64,000 nucleotides of DNA from Stromatinia cepivora. Its lineage: Eukaryota > Ascomycota > Leotiomycetes > Helotiales > Sclerotiniaceae. Shown piece by piece: positions 10,625 to 22,724 of this stretch. Numbering within the stretch: the first letter of the stretch is position 1; every line of letters starts with the position of its first letter. The stretch is from assembly GCA_014898415.1 (NCBI GenBank), contig RCTD01000008.1, forward strand, positions 620,001 through 684,000, read 5' to 3'. The notes beneath the pieces are model-generated. The model was given only the letters and a program-made list of their open reading frames with translations. It had not been told where the DNA came from and did no database searches. The position numbers and the translations under genes are program-made.

Positions 10625-11868
10625 TTAATCCAACACACGCGGTATAAGAGATTTTTCCAATCTCTTTACTGTATCCCACAAACCCGGTTCACAAGTAAAC
10701 TGGTGTAGCTTCCAGTCTTCTTTTCCGTGCTTGGCACTACAATACTTGACAAATTTCCCTTTCTTCTCACACTTCCTACAAGTGATCAAATCCCCTCCAA
10801 CTCCACAATACTCGCAATATTGGCCCGCAGTCCATAAACCCTTGGCTTTGTTACCTTCACAGGTAAACTTATGTACTTCCCACGCTTTCTCTTGATGCTC
10901 GGCACCACAAAACCTGATCATTTTCCCTTCCTTCTCACATTCTACGCAAGTAATCAAATTCTCTCCTCCGACTCCACAATACTCGCACCACTTGAAAGTT
11001 GGGACTACTCTGTTCGTCCATCTCTGCATGGCCTTGAGAGCGCATTCCTTAATCCCCTCTATGATAATTTGTCTCTCCGAGAGATTACTCGTATTAAGCA
11101 TTTGTCTATTCGACTCAAAAACTCTCTTACAGACTTTGGTCGTCATAGATCGCTGCCACTGTTTACCATTCCCAATAAAATAAGGCTCCCCAAAGAGTCC
11201 CATCTCACCATACTCTATATGCGCCATCCCAACCACAAATATATCGTCATTGTATGGTGTACCAACAGGACCCACACCCGTATATGGTGGAGGAAATACT
11301 AGAACAGGCTTTGGGGATTTTTCTCCATACCGTGTAAAGTAGCTATTGTGAGTATCCGATCCCTGTGATTGTTGTACTCTGTTTTCGATATGTGGCTGCC
11401 TCAGATCACTCACATGAAAGTGTGACAAGACCACATCACAGGCTTTAACCAACTTCGGTTGTTCGTTTCTGATTTGAACTATCACTTCTTGGTTTTCCGC
11501 ACATGCCAGAAAGAATTGTTGAAACACTTTTGCAAGAATAATGCTCCGGTTCTGCCACCTCGATTGATAAAATACGTGCTCAAGTTGTGCGGACGAAAAG
11601 TCACCCGCTTCTTCCTTTCGATTGGGGTGTGCCCTACAGGTAGATGGAATATAGGAGATTGTTGAACTGGTGGGTCTTGATAGAACGTGTTGCGCCTCAG
11701 TGATACAAAACTGGGAGCGTCAGCCTTCAAATTGATGTCATGAAGGCTGTAGGATTTATATCGCGGGCCCCTGATTAAGCATTCGTAGCTGAGGAGGGTA
11801 GTCAAGGTTCTGAGAGGGATTGGTGCGAGAGCTGGTAGTCGGGCAGGTGCTGCTTCGGGTGATGCCAT
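10625..11868 (-). CDS. Protein with two C-terminal MYND-type zinc fingers
   Basis: Predicted 394-residue protein. Model: exon 1 11638-11868 (MASPEAAPARLPALAPIPL...) and exon 2 10625-11578, separated by a 59-bp intron (GTAGGG...TTGAG); this join is the least certain part. The middle is not recognised. Two zinc-binding modules of the same design lie near the C-terminus: CEYCGVGG..LITC.ECEK...FC, then H and HKFTC; and CEYCGVGGDLITC.KCEK...YC, then H and HQFTC. They follow the MYND spacing C-x2-C...C-x2-C...C-x3-x...H-x3-C, but the sixth ligand is His rather than Cys in both. MYND fingers usually mediate protein-protein contacts. The first in-frame codon sometimes taken as a start near 11527 is GTG, so the ATG at 11868 is preferred. 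Confidence 0.75.
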
Positions 11869-12436
11869 GATTATGAATGTTATAGCTGAATTTAAAATAA
11901 GAGGTACGGAACTATGGTTCTGATAATCAAAAGAGAGAAATGTAAGTCTGATTGTAACGAATGTATCTTTGTGGTTGAGAAAGAAAAGGTGAAAGACGAA
12001 GAACGCAGAAATATCACTACTTTACAGGCGAACAGAGAACGGAAGGAAAGACCTGCCCTCAAAATTGGATGTGTAGGAAGGAGAGGATGCGTCCTTCGTA
12101 CGTGGGCCGCTTGGATGAGCTTGTCAGGCGAAATTTTGGTTATTAACCTATTATTTAGGCATAGAGCCGAGAATTACAGCACAATTATTCATTTTAGTAT
12201 GCTAACATCAATCTAATGGCCTCTTCCACAGGTAATAGGCCAACAAAAGTACCAGCATAGTGAGCAGTGCACCCAATAAGCCGGACTACAATCCATCGGC
12301 GGAAGCTTCCCAATCTTTGAACTAAATAAAACATTCAAATCATCCAAAACATAAACTATATCTAAATACACAAAATGCCTCAAACATTAAATCTCACATC
12401 CAACCTGCCACACCAGCACAACCTCATCCCATCCCA
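11869..12436. other. Intergenic region upstream of MYND gene
   Basis: Roughly 570 bp. It should carry the MYND gene promoter on the left and the 3' flank of the secreted-protein gene on the right. A 100-codon open frame on plus (11914-12216) has no family features and is treated as chance. Confidence 0.5.
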
Positions 12437-13453
12437 TCACACATGCGGCGCCTCACTAACCTCAACCAAAGCCCTAGTAGCACCATCCAAAACCGTAGTA
12501 ACAGTCGTATAAGGAACCAACAAACCTTTCTCAAAAAGACAATCGAGAACCTCCGCAGGAGCCAGCGCCTCGCAATAAGCTTTGTCCTCGTAGAAACCAC
12601 GACGTTGCTTTGCCTGAGTGATCGAAGCAAGTGCAGGCGATGCAGTAATTGTCTGGAAAGTTTGTGGTGGAGCTCGACTCAATGGTACTGTTGTCGTTGT
12701 ACTTTCTCCTCTGGCGACATCGCGCACAGTGTAGTAGATGGTGGAATACATAATGGTAGTTGTGAATGTAGTTGTGGGCGTCATGAACTCTTCGCTAAAA
12801 GTCGGGTTCTTGGGTCATTAATGTTAGCTCATGTCACATGTAATATTCGATTGAGCCCATAATCTACTTACCGCAGTAATGGAAGGCAATGGCGTCGGAG
12901 TTTCAAATGGTGTAAGGTCGGCCACGATAGCAAAAGCAGTGGGGCTCCAGGTCGCCATGTTGAACCCTCCTTCTCTCAAATTGCGCGGGTTAGGTTGCTC
13001 AGCAAAATCCGTACCGGCATCATCACATCGATCAGTTGCAACTGCAGACAAAGGTTGAGAAGTAGGAGCAGGGCCTTCTAACTCAGGACTTGCTAGCTTA
13101 AAGAGAAATCAATATCAGCCCTATCATCAAGAACGATCAAGCCACGAACGATTCTCCCTTGAAAATGATGACCCCCAGTCGCTAACCGAGTACATATGAC
13201 CTCACGTGTGCCTTAGTTTAGAAATTGAACAACTTACACGAGACGAAACAACAAACACAGGCGTCTGTACAAACGGCTCAAAATCTCTTACAGCAGTAGG
13301 AGAAACCGCCGGCTCCACATCAACACTGAACCCCAAATTATTCTGAAAGCCCTCCGTAAGGGGTAATCTGGAAGTTTGTCGCCAAACCAATGCTGCGGAA
13401 GAGTATATAAAAACACCCAAGACGATAAGGGAGCGTGTCATTGTGATATGCAT
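12437..13453 (-). CDS. Secreted protein of unknown function, Thr/Ser/Pro-rich
   Basis: Three exons, 13238-13453, 12872-13096 and 12437-12808, all joined in phase 0, give 270 residues. The first ~23 residues (MHITMTRSLIVLGVFIYSSAALV) are a clear secretory signal peptide. The rest is rich in Thr, Ser, Pro and Val and carries few cysteines, with low-complexity stretches such as TPTTTFTTTIM and STTTTVPL that would be O-glycosylation targets. No catalytic domain or GPI signal is apparent. Donors are GTAAGT at both introns (141 and 63 bp). I do not recognise the family; a cell-wall or secreted structural protein is the most likely kind. Expression of the model needs RNA evidence because the first intron is long for this locus. 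Confidence 0.65.
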
Positions 13454-14489
13454 GGCTAATTGGAGCGTTGGGTGCTTGAGTATGTGAAGGTGTAATCAAG
13501 TGGAAAGTAAGCGAGTCGGGTATTCTTGAGAGAGGATAGATGTAGGATGGTCGAAAGAAGGTCGTTGAGTGATGACAGTGAGGTATTTATATTTCAATCT
13601 TCCACGCCCAGGGAAAATGTGACTCTGTTAAAATAGAATATGCATTCTAAATACCAAGACCAACAATACCACCGCTGATCAAGGATACAAAGTCCAGAAC
13701 TGAGCCAGCGCTCGTGAGTACCTATTCATAGAACTCTGCGCCTTTCCATCGATACCAAAAACCTGCGAAACAAAAAAATACAAAACATAATTTACAATTC
13801 CAGTAAATAGAGCCTCGTAACCTTACCGTAGTAGGGAGTTGTGCGCTAAAAAAAACCCAGCGAGAGACATGACAGCGATCGTGCATCCATAAATTGACTT
13901 CCCATGTGCCACCAACATGCTTCTACCAGTGACTTAATTGGAACTAATCATATAACGAGATAGCTACCAACAAAATTGAAAGAAATGAGGCTGAGCATTA
14001 GCGACTGCGCAACTTGAAACAAAAGTGTTTGTAACTGTTGGTTTTATAACGTTGGATGCAAAACAAGCTGTCGGTAAACCAAGAGCTACCACACGCCCTG
14101 TAGCTCAGTTTTACTGAAGCCCACGTCAAAAAAAGTCAAATTGGGTGCTTCCATATAACTAAATGAAACATTCGGTTGAAAAGTATAGAAGCTCAGTAAT
14201 GTGAGAAAAGTGTGGTGATCTCGCCTGGTGTTAGTGTTATATGCAAATGTGAAGCCACTGCAAGTGAAGGACTAGCATAATCAAGAGAATGGAAACTATC
14301 TGACGATTGTTTGAAAAGAGTAGTAAATATATGACAACATCGTTAAACCCAATCCAGGGTGTGACACAAAAAACCTCGAATACATCCCAGAGATATAAAA
14401 CCGAATGTGTTTTTGGAATCAACGTCCATGCTAGTGTTCCAATAAGTGTAAGAGTATTCCAATTCCGCTGATATATTTAGGGGAAAATA
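13454..14489. other. Intergenic region, possibly with a degraded membrane-protein gene
   Basis: The left part is the promoter of the secreted-protein gene. Between about 13655 and 14470 the minus strand has short hydrophobic reading stretches, for example 14237-14470 containing GTLAWTLIPKTHSVLYLWDV and a piece near 13760 reading FWYRWKGAEFYE, separated by stops. These could be exons of a polytopic protein or its remains. No family could be named and no consistent exon chain was found. Confidence 0.3.
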
Positions 14490-14896
14490 TCATAACAAAT
14501 CATAAACCGGCACATCTCTCTGAAACTCAACGGCATCCTCAAAATCCTCATCTAAATTACTATCTCCGTTCGATTCGTTTCCAAGATCACTCTCTTCGTG
14601 ACTTTTGGCTCTTTTGCAATTAGATATGTCCCCAGTCTCCAAAGCATGATTTTCCTCGGATATTTCTTTGATGGAGCTGCCTTCCGAAGGAGTTGTTGCA
14701 TGGGAATGGTTTTCAGATTTTCTAGCCTATCCGACATTTTTTTTTCCAATCGAGTTGATGAAAGGTAACCAACTCGTTCCTGCAGGCCAATGATAAATTC
14801 TTCCCACCAAAACTGCAAATAATTCTTTGTCGTTTCGGGGTAGTAGTGATAGTGTCATGAGCTGTTTTTGCGAGAATCTGCCAAGGGAATTTCTAG
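14490..14896 (-). pseudogene. Out-of-frame 3' continuation of the ankyrin gene
   Basis: Directly after the TAG at 14897-14899 the minus strand is open in the adjacent frame. It reads VVARNSLGRFSQKQLM and onward for about 55 codons to a TAG at 14727-14729, then the same frame stays open for another ~78 codons (rich in Glu, Asp and Ser) to TGA at 14490-14492. A one-base shift would join it to ...GLSLEDW of the ankyrin protein, and the internal TAG could be a mutated CAG. A run of nine A lies just before the TAG. I read this as a lost C-terminal part, but a natural end at 14897 is possible. Confidence 0.4.
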
Positions 14897-17588
14897 CTAC
14901 AACCAGTCCTCTAGGCTAAGACCAGTTACTTTAAGCTTCGCAGAAATGAAAAATTGTAGTGTCACCCCGTCTGCTCGTTTATGGGCATTGGTTAAGACAG
15001 TCCAGAAATTCTGGCGCGTTAATATTCGGGTTGAAAGGCCAGCGTCGAGCAGTGCTTTGATTACCGAATGATTGCTCCAAAGGACAGCATGGTATAATGG
15101 CGATTGACCACACCGATCACAGGTATGGGGATTTGCGCCTGCTTCTAGCAATAGGGGTACTTGTGGGGGTAGGCAGCCATAATGGCCATGTCTGCAGGCC
15201 ATATGGAGAGCGATGGCGGCCCATGACAAGTATTTTGCGCCAAGTCTCGATTTCCCATATTTGATAAGTGTGCGCATGCATTCCAAACGAGCATTTTGAC
15301 GATGGTGATTTGCTGTGTATAAAAATGCGAGAGCAATCAAAGACTCTCCATCAATCGCGCCATGCTCCAAAAGCACTTCTAAACAATGCGTATCTAGTCG
15401 AATAGCTGCCCAAAAGCTTGCCGAATATTCATACTGATCAACCATGTGGATATCTTTGGTAGATACTTCTAGCTCTCTACGTACAATCTGTATATCACCA
15501 CGTAGGACAGCTTTGTGGAGGCGTGGAAAGCCTTGCTCGACGAGGAACTCTTCGGGCGAAAGATGGAATATTTCAAATAGCTTTCTCAGGCTAGCTTCAT
15601 CGAACTCGAATTCCAGAGGTAGCCAACATCCCATGCCCAATATCTCATAACGGCCACGGCTCAAATACAGGAGATGCGCAGCCTCGTTGGCAGTTTTACC
15701 TGGGTAACTAAGGTATCGAGTCAGTTTTTTTCAGTATACCTTTCACACTACTAATGCTATTGGCCACCATTTTTGTTATAGAATCTTTAGACTTTTGGTA
15801 ATAAAATCTTATAATTCGGTAGTGAATATCATAGTTTGCTGGGAACAAGGAATTTGGGATACCAAATTACTTGTTGCCATCTGAAGCGGACTTTTTGCTT
15901 ACCTCGTTGTTGGTTCTGTCCATAAATCTATTTCCGCTCCCATATCCAAAAGAAACTTGCAAAAGTCCAAGCCTGCTTGGGTTATTGAATACTACAACTC
16001 GTCAAAGACTTTGGCACATTGGTAATCTAGAGAATTACCTACGTGAAGTAATGAGACTCTTTGGTCGAAATCAATGTCATTGGGAGAGGCAAGTCTCTTT
16101 TCAAATAAACCCCTTGTTTCCATGATTGCCCATAAATTCCTTTCTGGGGATTGATGGATTCCAATATAATCCCAGGCTTCAGATGCGACTATTCGAAGTA
16201 CCTCAAGGCTGACAGTAGGTTCCATGGAATTTGCCACAGCCACAAACAAAGCTCTGTTCAGGAACCACCTGGGAAATAAGTATGTTGCTGAGGTGGTCAT
16301 CGAAGTACAAGACCAACACGCAGAATTATTGCAGCTAACAAGAGGTAGTCCTGAAAATCCCACCGACAAAGCCCCCATAAAAAAATCGAGAAAGCGCGGA
16401 GTGCGGAAACGTCGCTGTTTATGACATCCGCAGGGACATGCGGGGTTGCAAACGTTCGCCTTCACTGCCCGCTTCTTCAGCTGAACCGCTATGTCAGAAG
16501 TGGATTGTGATTGTGATTCTGGTTCTGATCTCTGATCATATGTTGCCTGTGCTGTACCGATCCCTTGAGGTTGCTAATCAAGTCAACTTTGGCTCGGTAA
16601 ATTAGACAGGAAACTAACAGATGCTTGCATGAACTCCATGACTTCTCGAATCAAAGCCCCATTATGTTCAGATGATTGCACTTGGTATTTCAAGATATTC
16701 AAGATTTCTCTATGGTAATGATCCCTTACTGGCACAAGAGCATTCAAATCTCTCGATTTTTCAACCAATTGTCTATTGTGATGACTGAGATGTCTAGAAA
16801 TTGCATCGTGCTGGCTTTCGTTTGTTAAGGAGAGAGATGAAATATCATTAGACACCGTATCCACGGAGGATTGAATTTGAATTCCCTGCGAACTAGCGGA
16901 ATTCAGCCCAAGTCTCAAGGATCGATTTCAATGGAACTTGAAAACTTTCTTTTCAAGACTTTGAAGATATTGAACGTAATATTCGAAAGTGACGGAACAC
17001 ATCAACGATGAACTCACAGAGCGCTATTATTAATCAACAAACCCAAATTGATCTTCACATCTCGGAGCGTCGTCAGCAACTCTCTCGACTTCTCTTTCGA
17101 CTTCGTCCATTTCAGTTTCTCAAACGAGCGTCGAGGTCTTCCGTGCGTATGCAAGACACCAAGCTTAGCTATGAAATCCTTCAACTCCGCCAATTTTCCA
17201 TCTGCTCGATTAATAATAACAACATCAAGACTCGAACCGGAAACTGGGGAAAGCTGTTGATTATTAACCTCTCGCAATATCAACGTAACATCCTCGACTT
17301 CTTTCGATAAGGCTGCGATTCCCGAAGGCGCATCTTTGTAGTTTTGGATTGTCGTGTTGAGAGCTTTGCTGATGGAGACGCAAGCACCTATGACGGTGAG
17401 AACCGACACGGAGACACTAAATGGATCTGAAAAGGTCAAATCTGGAAGGTAACAATAAGGCTTGGGCAGTTTTTTTGCTGTGTTGTGCGACCGCCGTAAG
17501 AGGAAGTTGCACTAACCATAGATTCGGCGGCACGCAAGGCTGATTTTACATGCAGCACCTCCTGTGCTTGATCAGAAAATAAACCCAT
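14897..17588 (-). CDS. Fungal_N / ankyrin-repeat protein
   Basis: Six predicted exons: 17517-17588, 17018-17460, 16619-16913, 16043-16573, 15903-15991 and 14897-15707, giving 746 residues with frame kept at every join. The N-terminal region (SDPFSVSVSVLTVIGACVS...) resembles the helical Fungal_N domain found at the start of fungal STAND-like and ankyrin proteins. A linker of about 100 residues follows, then a Cys/His-rich block near residues 305-350 (NPACPCGCHKQRRFRTP, SCNNSACWSC) with hydrophobic segments. Ankyrin-like repeats follow: GLDFCKFLLDMGAEIDLW, FPRLHKAVLRGD, QSPLYHAVLWSNHSVIKALL. Proteins of this layout are suspected of roles in non-self recognition, but function is unknown. Exon 1 and its start are less certain than the rest. 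The stop at 14897 may result from a frameshift. Confidence 0.7.
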
Positions 17589-18227
17589 AGTCCTTAGAAG
17601 GCGAGACTTGCATTCGATGGGGAACTGTTTCCGATGTAAGTCTTAGCAGTGCGCTAATATTCAGGGCTCGCCGACGGCTCTTTTTTCAAGAAGTAGCCTG
17701 CAACAATTCAATAACCACGAAATAGTGAAGGCATTGTGAATATCCGACATTACCGGCTAGATAAAGGAATACTTTCTATGCTTCGAATGTTTTGGAATCT
17801 TTGAGTCGAATAGAGATTGAGTATCCAAAGTTGAAGAGGTTTCTCACGATCTTCTGCACTTGATTTTTATCTTGGCCTACTAACTTTGCTTGTCGAAGTA
17901 TTATAACGCACCTTCCCTGAAAATTGTAGTAGACAGCCCTCAAATTCATTTCCATACTTTATACAGCATAGCACTTACATTTATAGTCTCCGCCAACATC
18001 ACATTGATGAAGAAAACATGAGTATGATTGTATGTTTCATGAAAATTCTTTTTTATATTTGTTGATCCGTAGGTCAATCTCCTCCAATACCAGTCAGTGA
18101 GCTGGCCCATGGTATCTGTGGAGACCTCTATACTAGCTGAAATATTCAAGTTCAAACAGCCACGCCATATTCACACCATATCTAAAAGTTTGCACAAGTT
18201 TGAGTATACTTCCAAATTTCAATAATT
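17589..18227. other. Intergenic region between ADE4 and the ankyrin gene
   Basis: About 640 bp: the presumed ankyrin-gene promoter on the left and the ADE4 3' flank on the right. A 69-codon open frame on minus (17946-18155) has no recognisable content. Nothing else seen. Confidence 0.5.
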
Positions 18228-20054
18228 TCAATCATAATTTCTGTTGGCATCAGCGAAATTATGTAAACTATCAGAGTCAGCATGTTCTCTATGGTCAGTC
18301 ATTGAAAGCGAGAAAACATACCTAATATCTTGACGATCTCTTACTGAAGGCGTACTAGACTCAGAGGCCTCTAGTTTGGGTCTGGGATTACCATTCGCAG
18401 TTCTATTGACGACCTTATCTTGGTGGCCTTCGGGGACTACCTGACCATTAGAGTCGACTACTGCTCCCTGAGTGATGAGACTAAATTCCTTGTCTCCTGC
18501 TACACCATGAAGGACAGCTTCCTTTGCACTTTCCAAAACCTTCATCTTACGTGTTTCACCTCGAATCTTCTCCAAATGCTCAAAGTAGCCATCCTGAACA
18601 GGTGTTACATAAGTACCACAGAAAACACCAACTTCGAACTCTTGAGTCTTTGGATCGCGAGGAGAAAGCTCCGCACATGATGCCTTCAAATCCTCCAACG
18701 ATTGATAGATAACTTCTTCCGCACCGATGTGTTTAGCAATTGCATGTCTATCACGGTTGTGTGCGACAAGCTCTTGAGGCGAAGCAAGATCAATACCGTA
18801 GATGTGAGCGTGGGTGATTGGTGGGGCAGAGGAAGCGAAAATGACCTTTTTTGCGCCTGCTTCACGGGCCATCAGTACAATCTCCCTACTCGTCGTACCA
18901 CGAACGATACTGTCATCAACCAAAAGAACTGTGCGTCCGGAAAATTCAGATTCCATTGCACTGAGCTTGCGGCGGACAGACTTTTGACGAGCACCTTGTC
19001 CGGGCATGATGAAAGTGCGGAATACATAACGGTTCTTAACAAAACCTTGGCAGTAAGGGATGTTTAGACGCTCCGAAACACTCTGAGCTGATGTATTGGA
19101 AGTTTCCGGGATTGGAATGACAACATCAATCTCTTTAATTGCTTCTGGCCCGAGAACTCTGCTGATGGTATCGGCGAGCTTATACCCCATAGCCTGTCGA
19201 CTTCGATGAACACTGATGCCATCAATAATCGAGTCAGGTCTAGCGAAGTAAACATATTCGAAAATATCTGGGGCGTAGTTCTTTTGAGGAACAATTTGTC
19301 TGAAGAGCGGTTTCGAGCCCTTTCTAATGATGACGGCTTGTCCGGGAAGAATATCAACGAGATTCGAGAATTGGAGTTGGGTCAAAGCGATAGATTCAGA
19401 AGCCATCATATAATCCGTAGCTCCAGCCACAGTGGAGGATGGTCGAGAACCCAAGATAAGGGGACGAATGCCGTGTGGATCGCGGAAACCGAGGATGCCA
19501 AATCCAGCTAACATTGCTGTACAAGCCCAACCTCCAACGCATCTGCCATACATTCTCTCCAAGCTCTTGAAGATATCTTCCTCGTTGACACGGGCCTTTC
19601 CGGTCTCATTGAGCTCGTTGGCGAAGATATTGAGCATAAGCTCACTGTCGCTGTCTGTGTTGATATGTCTATGAGCTTCGAAATCGAGAAAGCGCTTGAG
19701 CTCTGGGGCGTTGATCAAGTTTCCGTTATGCGCGAAGGTAATTCCGTAAGGACTGTTGACATAGAAAGGTTGAGCTTCGGCACTAGCACTGCTTCCAGCT
19801 GTAGGGTATCTCAAGTGACCTAAGCCCATGAACCCGGGAAGATCTTGCACACGAGATCCATCCTGGAACACTCTTGCAGCCATGCCGTTGCCCTTGCATT
19901 GATAGATCCGACCTCCGGCGGCACATGTAGCGATTCCGCATGCATCTTGTCCTCTGTGTTGCAAATAGTAAAGAGCTTCGTGTATCTCCGCTGCCGCAGC
20001 GGTGGAAGAAGGGTCGTCAAATGCGGCCAATATCAAACCGAGAATTCCGCACAT
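18228..20054 (-). CDS. ADE4: Amidophosphoribosyltransferase (glutamine PRPP amidotransferase)
   Basis: First committed enzyme of de novo purine synthesis: converts PRPP and glutamine to 5-phosphoribosylamine, in the cytosol. The mature N-terminus is MCGILG, giving the catalytic Cys of the Ntn glutaminase domain; [16 protein letters not shown] and FAHNGNL follow. The C-terminal half is the phosphoribosyltransferase domain with the PRPP-binding loop [14 protein letters not shown] and the SSAPPI segment. A single frame runs from 20054 to 18228 (608 residues), but the 3' end almost surely contains a 54-bp intron (18268-18321: GTATGT donor, CTGAC branch, TAG acceptor). Removing it gives ...RQDISLHNFAD, close to the conserved fungal C-terminus, and a 590-residue protein. 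No sign of damage. Purine end-product control is expected at the protein level; no clear Bas1-type TGACTC site was seen upstream. Confidence 0.96.
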   Translation of the reverse strand: MCGILGLILAAFDDPSSTAAAAEIHEALYYLQHRGQDACGIATCAAGGRIYQCKGNGMAARVFQDGSRVQDLPGFMGLGHLRYPTAGSSASAEAQPFYVNSPYGITFAHNGNLINAPELKRFLDFEAHRHINTDSDSELMLNIFANELNETGKARVNEEDIFKSLERMYGRCVGGWACTAMLAGFGILGFRDPHGIRPLILGSRPSSTVAGATDYMMASESIALTQLQFSNLVDILPGQAVIIRKGSKPLFRQIVPQKNYAPDIFEYVYFARPDSIIDGISVHRSRQAMGYKLADTISRVLGPEAIKEIDVVIPIPETSNTSAQSVSERLNIPYCQGFVKNRYVFRTFIMPGQGARQKSVRRKLSAMESEFSGRTVLLVDDSIVRGTTSREIVLMAREAGAKKVIFASSAPPITHAHIYGIDLASPQELVAHNRDRHAIAKHIGAEEVIYQSLEDLKASCAELSPRDPKTQEFEVGVFCGTYVTPVQDGYFEHLEKIRGETRKMKVLESAKEAVLHGVAGDKEFSLITQGAVVDSNGQVVPEGHQDKVVNRTANGNPRPKLEASESSTPSVRDRQDIRYVFSLSMTDHREHADSDSLHNFADANRNYD

Positions 20055-20930
20055 CTTGTTGAATCGTTATCAAGTAACTATCTGAAATACTATCGCGATT
20101 TCGTTAGCCCCGCTACGCCGGAATGCACTCAATGATAAGAAACGCAAGGAAAAATTGCATTCGTAGAACTAAATTGGTGAGTGTAACAGTTTGGCATTTC
20201 CTGTTAACATAATCACAAGGAATACGAAGTGGGTGTAACAAATTGGCAAAAAGTGACTTGCAATATCGTAAATTGGACAGGAACAAACTTCTTTCAGAAC
20301 TCTTCGAAATTTACTCCTTAGGAAAATCAGAAGAATCAGAAAATTATATGAAAGTGAATCCACACAGAAAATATAGAATCAATCAAAATTGAATTGAATG
20401 TGAATGAAAGGTCGAAAATTGAGCAGATAACTGCAAATTGAAGATAACTTTGACGACATTTTGAAGGTTTTAGGATTTTTTTCTCCGACATCCATCCCAC
20501 CTTGATAAGGTTCTTAGACCAAAGATCTTTCTTCGCTTAAAGAAGGCGGTGAATGATTACATAATTGGCAGAATATTTTGGGGCAATTGACAAAAAGATC
20601 CCGGAGATGTCTTTGAATATATTCAACCACTTCTATACAATCAATAAGCATCATTTCTCTCTGAGAATTCCTTTTTATGATTCTTCAGTCTCTACTCTAT
20701 ATATTGTTATCCTTGGGATATCAGACTTTGGCTCCTAATTGACTGTTTCTAAAACCCCACTAAGGGCTCAATATCAACAATACCGATTCATGGAGTCGAT
20801 GATCATTTTACATTGAAACTCTATCATTCTACCTAGTTAAATACCTAGTATACTCGATATAACTGTGAAGTGAAGGGAATTTAACTACAACAACCTTGGA
20901 ATTAACAGGTGCATTTCTATACCTATCGAA
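20055..20930. other. ADE4 promoter region and MFS gene 3' flank
   Basis: About 880 bp. It contains the ADE4 upstream sequence (left) and the region beyond the MFS stop (right). No ORF with family features, no repeat match. Confidence 0.6.
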
Positions 20931-22724
20931 CTAGGTACTCAGTTTCTCCCGTTTCCACAAAAATCTGGTCAAAAAAGTCGTCAGGATAAGGATGAGAGAG
21001 AGCACACTAATAGTGATGAATCCTTTTCGATACTGCGGAGCATCAACTTGTTGCCAAACAATTAATGGTAACCAAGCTTGAATAACGTAAGCCATCTCAT
21101 TCATCGATGCAATCACTATCGCCCTTTCTTCATTATCTTTTTTGCAGATTTCATGCGCCCATCCGGAACATTGTCAGTATTCTAAACGGTCTATGAGGTC
21201 CATGAACTCTTACGCCATGCAAATACCAGAAAGGCCATACCCAGAGCCCATGAGATAATAACAGGCCCATTTCCATCCAATTGGTATGTCCCATATTGCG
21301 AGAGAAACATAGCATGTGATGTTCACAGCACCTCCAAAGATAATCGGTGGCCAGCGTTTACCATTCAAGATAGTGTCTGAACTCCAGGCATAGGCAAGTG
21401 TTGTAACAATTTGTACTGCTGAAGTACCCGTTGGATATGTATTTATTTGCCCCACGGTGTACTTGGGGTTTTTTGAGTCTTTCAGAAATTGGGCAAAAAC
21501 TGGTGCCGCCCCACTCCCTCCATTGTTGAAAGCTCTGAATGCTTGTCAGCAAAATCTACATTGTTTGGGACAAAAAAAGCCTTACACATATAAAAGTGTT
21601 AGAGCATATATGTGCCATGATGAAAATATTTTCGTTATCTTTGCTCTTGTATATGGCTTTCTCTGCTCCCGACCTTCTAATTCCATGCGTTTCTTACCGT
21701 ACTCCAATTCCTAATATTTTATTAGCAGGGAAGCAACAAGCTAGCCAAATACAAACCTCTTTAGAGAAGTACCACGCCTTAGCAATTTCTGGGACATCTG
21801 GCAGCATGAAATAGCCCGCTATGGCGATGGGGAGTGAAATAACACCGTCAATTATGAAAAGCCTATGCAGCCGTGAGTCACCATTACAATTGTTATGAAT
21901 AACTTATCTCGAGCTTCATACCATTGCCAACCTTTCAGACCACCTTTGTCATTGAGATGGTACACAGACGCCATCAAATAGCCGGAAAACATCGACCCAA
22001 GAGCACCTGTAGCATGAAATATGCATGATCTTTTCGCCAACTCGTCTTTTCTGTACCACGACCCGCTGATATATTGCATCCCAGGATAGAAACCACTTTC
22101 AGCCAAACCAATCAGGAACCGCAACGCATATATCTGCGATACATTATTGCAGCGCGACATACACATGGTCAAGATTGTCCAGACTATCTGTACCACTATC
22201 AGCTCCATACTCAAATAAAAAATTGTGGAGGTCAGTCACATACTTCAATCGAGGGGATCCATATAGAAGGTCGTACTCGAGTGAGTATGATGTTGCTAGG
22301 AATCCCACCAATAACATATCCCGCTGTCCATGTGGCCACGATGTAATTGAGTTGGTTTCCATACAATCCTAGGTCCTCTTTCATCCCAGAGACAAATGCA
22401 TTGTTGATATTTTGTTGATCCAAATACTTTATGAAATATCCTAAATCATTGATTGATCAAAATTTAGAAGACTTGTCGTCGCGTGAGGGTCCGGAGTGCC
22501 TGGAATATTGACAATGAAGACTTACCCAGAGAAGCAAACGTCAAAACAGCCAAGTCAAGCTTGAATAAGAATCTCCTTTCTTGAGGTGATTTATCCAAGG
22601 TATCCCATATATAACTAGTCCATCTTTTCTGAGTCTTCTCCTGGATGACAGAGTTCGAGACTTCTTCCGAGCTGAGATTGTCGATCACGTGGTTGTCTAC
22701 AACCAAGCTATTTTTGGAACTCAT
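20931..22724 (-). CDS. MFS transporter, anion:cation symporter (DAL5/FEN2/TNA1-like) family
   Basis: Plasma-membrane carrier of the fungal group that takes up allantoate, nicotinate, pantothenate, biotin or similar organic anions. Seven exons: 22526-22724, 22244-22440, 21922-22187, 21757-21862, 21586-21710, 21214-21534 and 20931-21162, total 481 residues with continuous frame. Restored family signatures include ASLGYFIKYLDQQNINNAFV, GYVIGGIPSNI, ALRFLIGLAESGFYPG, WYRKDELAKR, LPDVPEIAKAWYFSKE, the ITKIFSSWHIYALTLL loop, and WAHEICKKDNEERAIV before the last TMs. The true ATG is 22724; an upstream in-frame TTG is not a start. Oddity: the last intron (21163-21213) has a good donor and branch site, but its expected acceptor reads GG, not AG, and nearby AGs give early stops. 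The gene may therefore be non-functional or spliced unusually. Substrate not determinable. Confidence 0.85.
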
